DNA of 7,300 bases from Sphingomonadaceae bacterium (GTDB lineage Bacteria; Pseudomonadota; Alphaproteobacteria; Sphingomonadales; Sphingomonadaceae): contig SHLU01000118.1 of assembly GCA_004282995.1 (NCBI GenBank), positions 1 to 7,300 on the forward strand, in the 5' to 3' direction. The translations under genes and the position numbers were made by a program. Each line of letters opens with the position of its first letter. Positions within the stretch are counted from its first letter, which is position 1. This document shows positions 4,430-7,300 of the stretch, piece by piece. The notes under the pieces are model-generated. The model was not told the DNA's origin, searched no databases, and saw only the letters and a list, made by a program, of their open reading frames with translations.

Positions 4430-7191
4430 AGACCATATTCGCTGAACTGCGCCACCAGTCGAGGATCTATCCGCCGCGCCTGCTCGACATCGGAATTGCC
4501 ACGCCGGTCGCCCTTATCGAGCCGGATCAGGCCGCGCATGTAAAGGCTGCTGGCAGTCCCGGGCTCTTTGCTGAGGACGGTCTCGTAGTCAGCCAGCGCC
4601 TCTTCGATCCGGCCCTGCCGGTATTTGACCAGTGCACGGCTGTCGATCACCCAGGCTTCCTGTCCGGACAGCGAGACTGCGCGATCGCAGAAGTCGAGCG
4701 CGTTCTCGACTTTATAGTTCCACGCACCTGCCATCCAGCACTTGCCATTGAGCAGGCTGACATCGTCAGGGCGATCATCGATCATTGCCCCCAGCCGCTC
4801 CCATGCCTCTTCCTCGCGGCCGGCATAGCCAGCGAGCGCCGACCACTTGGCCATCAGGGCAACCGCGTCGTCTCCGGTCAGGCCGAGACTGTCGAGCAGG
4901 TCCAGCCCCTCGTCGGCACGGTCGAAACGGGCCAATAATTCGGCAAACTCCTCGGCGGTTTCGGTATCGCCCTGCAATTCGAAAGCACGTTCGGCATTAG
5001 CGAGGGCTTGGTCCTTTTTGCCAAGCACTGCCTGCACGGCGGACAACGCACTATAACCGTCTACGCTGGCCTCCATCTCAAGCGCCGTTTCGAACTCGGC
5101 TTCAGCAGCAGCGTAGTTGCGAGCAAAGAGATGGATGAATCCGCGCAGGTTGATCATCTCGGCTCTGCCGTCGAATGTCTCTGCCAATTTGTCGACCCCG
5201 GCCAGGACTGGGGCGACATTGCGGGCGATTTCGGCGTCTGACAATTCCCACAAGCGCCTGGGATTGCCGACAATCAATTTAGGGTCACCACTGGCAATCC
5301 TGCGAATGGCAGTCTTGCCGGTTGCTATCTCGTCGGTCGAGAGTTCACGCGGCACGTATGATATGCGGTCGTTCAGGGTCAGCGTATCGCCCTTCAGACT
5401 GGCGCGGCGAAAGAACTTCGTTCCCGCTGCGACTTCATCAAGCTCGGCAGTCCCCTCGATCCGGGCGCCCTTCCCGGCTTCTGGCAGTTTGATCGTTACC
5501 TCGCGCCCATGAGTATAGGGACCGCCAACCATATAGGGGATATCACGCCAGGCCGAACGGGCGCGGTCGGGCTTGAAGGTCCAGCGCGTGGTCGCCGAAT
5601 CGATGGCAAGAATGGCCTTCCCACGGTCGAATTCGAAGTGATCGAAGACCATGCCCTTGGCGCGCAATGTCGCTGTGCCTGTCGCTTCGTCGTAATCGAA
5701 GTCGGCTTCGTATACGACACCTTCAATAACATTCTGCAGCTTCTTGTTGGCGGCGCCGAGCACTTCCTCAGGATCGGTCTGCGTCGCGAGCGGCCGCATC
5801 TGGGCACCAACGCTGCCGCGCGAAGTGATCGTGACAGTATAGAGCAACGGCAAGTCGACGCCGCGGGAAATGTCGAGCGTCATCGCAACCTGTTCGTCGG
5901 CGACCTTGGGCCACCGCTGCTTGAGCGGGACCGGCGCAGCCCCTTCGGCCACGACCGGCAACGCCCACAGGAAATTGGGCACCTCATACATGCTGTCGAG
6001 CCGCGCTCCTTCGCCGGTCCCGTCGAGCCAGTAGTCGATTCCGTCGATCTTGGCATGAACGATCATGTGGTCGAAAGCGCCGGGAATCGGCTGCGAAATC
6101 GGCACTGCGTCGCCCCAGGTGCTATCGACCAGCACCGCCTGCGATTCTATCCCCATCTGGCGCAGCATCGCCAATAGCAGCAGGCTCTTGGCCTTGCAGT
6201 CGCCGAATTTCAGCTCCCACGTCTGCGCCGGGATTTGCGGCAGATAGTTGCCCCCCTCCATGCCATTGGCAAGGTAGCTGATCTCGTCCTGAACCAGCGT
6301 CAGCGCCATCGCGGCGCGGGTGGCGGGATCGACAGAAGCGGCCATGATCCGTTCCACTTGGGCAGCAATTGGTCCGCCGGGCTGGATCGTGCCTTCAGTA
6401 CCGAAATGCGGAGCCAGCGTGGCGCCGACATCGGCCCAGCTTGCGAAGCTGCCGAACTGCAAGGTCGGATTGACCTGGAAACGCTTGGGCGCATCCTCTG
6501 GCATCTCGGCCGGTTTTGCGATCGGGAGGGCAATCTCGACGAAGCTATCGCCGCCCTTCGTCTGCACCGTGGGCATGGTGATATCGCCCAGCTTGCCCCA
6601 GTAGATATCGCTCCCTTGCGGCCACGACACCCGCAGACGACCAAAACCGAGCTTGGTCGGCTCGGCCACCAGCCCCTCTGCAGCTTGCATCTGATTGTTC
6701 AGCGCCTGGTCGCGAACACTTGTAGAACTGGTCAGTCGCAAGACATCGCCGACCTGCATCCCGGGGATTGCGAAAGCCGCGGTAAGTGCGCCATTGACTG
6801 CGCGCTTTTCCAGTTCGCGTTCTCGGCGCAGGATTTCCGGTTTCAGTCCCTGCGCGACAAGGTTGATCACCTTTCCATCCCGCAGCAATTCCATGCGATG
6901 AATCGTCAGGTCACCCTTGTCAGGGGACCATCCAAACTGCTGCGTACCAAGCTGCTGCAACGCCGTGGTATTGCGAACTTCGTAGGCAATGTCGGTGTAG
7001 CGGGTAACCACGCCGTTCTCGAGGCGGATTTGCCTGTCGTACAGGACAATTTCCTCGCCCATTTCCATGGCCGTCCCGAGATCGACGGGTTCGACCCAAG
7101 CAGGCATATCGGCAAACCGGACTGTCTCGTCGGCCTGGGCGGCAGAGGCGATGATGGCGACCGGCGCGGCCAGGTAAAACAAGCGGTTCAT
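4414..7191 (-). CDS. Exported DUF3857 / transglutaminase-like / TPR protein
   Basis: Protein of 925 residues. A signal peptide (1-20, probable cleavage ASAAQA|DE) predicts a periplasmic protein. Residues about 47-240 resemble the DUF3857 region that precedes transglutaminase domains. The transglutaminase-like domain (about 275-400) keeps the whole triad: C332 in KFGDCKAKSLLL, H375 in FDHMIVHAK and D390 in YWLDGTGEG. A beta-rich region (about 430-620) follows, then about six TPR-like repeats (about 678-910), e.g. residues 846-880. The only cysteines are C332, C818 and C835; the last two lie within one TPR-like unit and could form a disulfide. The domain order matches 'DUF3857 domain-containing transglutaminase' proteins common in Sphingomonadales and Bacteroidetes, whose substrate is unknown. 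Amide-bond cleavage or crosslinking is possible from the triad but not shown. The ATG at 7191 fits the signal peptide; its Shine-Dalgarno is poor (GGGG about ten bases upstream). No co-transcribed partner is visible. Confidence 0.9.
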   Translation of the reverse strand: MNRLFYLAAPVAIIASAAQADETVRFADMPAWVEPVDLGTAMEMGEEIVLYDRQIRLENGVVTRYTDIAYEVRNTTALQQLGTQQFGWSPDKGDLTIHRMELLRDGKVINLVAQGLKPEILRRERELEKRAVNGALTAAFAIPGMQVGDVLRLTSSTSVRDQALNNQMQAAEGLVAEPTKLGFGRLRVSWPQGSDIYWGKLGDITMPTVQTKGGDSFVEIALPIAKPAEMPEDAPKRFQVNPTLQFGSFASWADVGATLAPHFGTEGTIQPGGPIAAQVERIMAASVDPATRAAMALTLVQDEISYLANGMEGGNYLPQIPAQTWELKFGDCKAKSLLLLAMLRQMGIESQAVLVDSTWGDAVPISQPIPGAFDHMIVHAKIDGIDYWLDGTGEGARLDSMYEVPNFLWALPVVAEGAAPVPLKQRWPKVADEQVAMTLDISRGVDLPLLYTVTITSRGSVGAQMRPLATQTDPEEVLGAANKKLQNVIEGVVYEADFDYDEATGTATLRAKGMVFDHFEFDRGKAILAIDSATTRWTFKPDRARSAWRDIPYMVGGPYTHGREVTIKLPEAGKGARIEGTAELDEVAAGTKFFRRASLKGDTLTLNDRISYVPRELSTDEIATGKTAIRRIASGDPKLIVGNPRRLWELSDAEIARNVAPVLAGVDKLAETFDGRAEMINLRGFIHLFARNYAAAEAEFETALEMEASVDGYSALSAVQAVLGKKDQALANAERAFELQGDTETAEEFAELLARFDRADEGLDLLDSLGLTGDDAVALMAKWSALAGYAGREEEAWERLGAMIDDRPDDVSLLNGKCWMAGAWNYKVENALDFCDRAVSLSGQEAWVIDSRALVKYRQGRIEEALADYETVLSKEPGTASSLYMRGLIRLDKGDRRGNSDVEQARRIDPRLVAQFSEYGLTPGT

Positions 7192-7227
7192 GTAGTTGAC
7201 GCCCCGAGCAAATTTCGATTTCAGTCA

Positions 7228-7255
7228 GTCATACCCAGCAAGCCGCGCAATGCAA
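7228..7255 (-). promoter_or_regulatory. Candidate sigma-70 promoter of the transglutaminase gene
   Basis: On the minus strand, TTGCAT (7255-7250), a 16-base spacer and TATGAC (7233-7228) give a weak -35/-10 pair (3 of 6 and 4 of 6 matches to consensus). It would leave a 5' leader of about 30 bases before the ATG at 7191. It overlaps the GCAATGC heptamer shared with the ydbH/radC intergenic region. Such matches are common by chance. The remaining bases to 7300 contain no gene that I can see. Confidence 0.25.
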
Positions 7256-7300
7256 TGTAACCGGGTGAGGGGAACGAACAGATAGCTGGAAAATCGATTC

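Noticed and set aside
5509..6177. 222-codon open frame on the plus strand
   Set aside because: Antisense to the transglutaminase catalytic region; His/Arg-rich composition without domain signal.
6235..7260. 341-codon open frame on the plus strand
   Set aside because: It lies antisense to the transglutaminase gene, which has a signal peptide, catalytic motifs and TPRs. The plus-strand product has no recognisable domain and is the usual by-product of GC-rich codon bias.

Overview
The window looks like chromosome from a GC-rich alphaproteobacterium, most likely Sphingomonadales (Erythrobacteraceae or Sphingomonadaceae). That placement is an inference from base composition and from the style of the proteins; there is no rRNA or other marker gene here. 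Nearly all of the sequence is protein coding. I see no tRNA, rRNA, mobile element, CRISPR array or sign of recent transfer.

Layout, left to right. Positions 3602 down to 1 hold a tightly packed minus-strand operon: a large AsmA-like YdbH protein (3602-417), the small lipoprotein YnbE (420-181, overlapping ydbH by ATGA) and the start of the periplasmic YdbL/DUF1318 protein (168 down to the window edge). Order and product types match the E. coli ydbH-ynbE-ydbL operon. There, YdbH and YnbE form a bridge between the inner and outer membranes that acts in lipid homeostasis, and YdbL modulates YnbE. A 71-bp divergent intergenic region (3603-3673) carries a perfect 7-bp inverted repeat. It separates this operon from radC (3674-4384, plus strand), a JAB/MPN-domain protein best explained by a TTG start behind a strong Shine-Dalgarno site.

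Converging on radC, with 29 bp between stop codons, is a 925-residue minus-strand gene (7191-4414). It encodes an exported protein with an N-terminal DUF3857-type region, a transglutaminase-like domain with an intact Cys-His-Asp triad, a beta-rich region and C-terminal TPR-like repeats. The last 109 bases hold its upstream region with a weak candidate promoter and no further gene.

No clearly new multi-gene system is present. The most informative observations are: (1) a matching N-[IV]-N-I-R strand motif in the YdbH C-terminus and in YnbE, which fits the beta-strand-augmentation model of the bridge; (2) the start-site puzzle of ynbE, where a coupled ATG with a good Shine-Dalgarno would give an unusually long lipoprotein leader; (3) the TTG start of radC; and (4) a heptamer shared by the two upstream regions.
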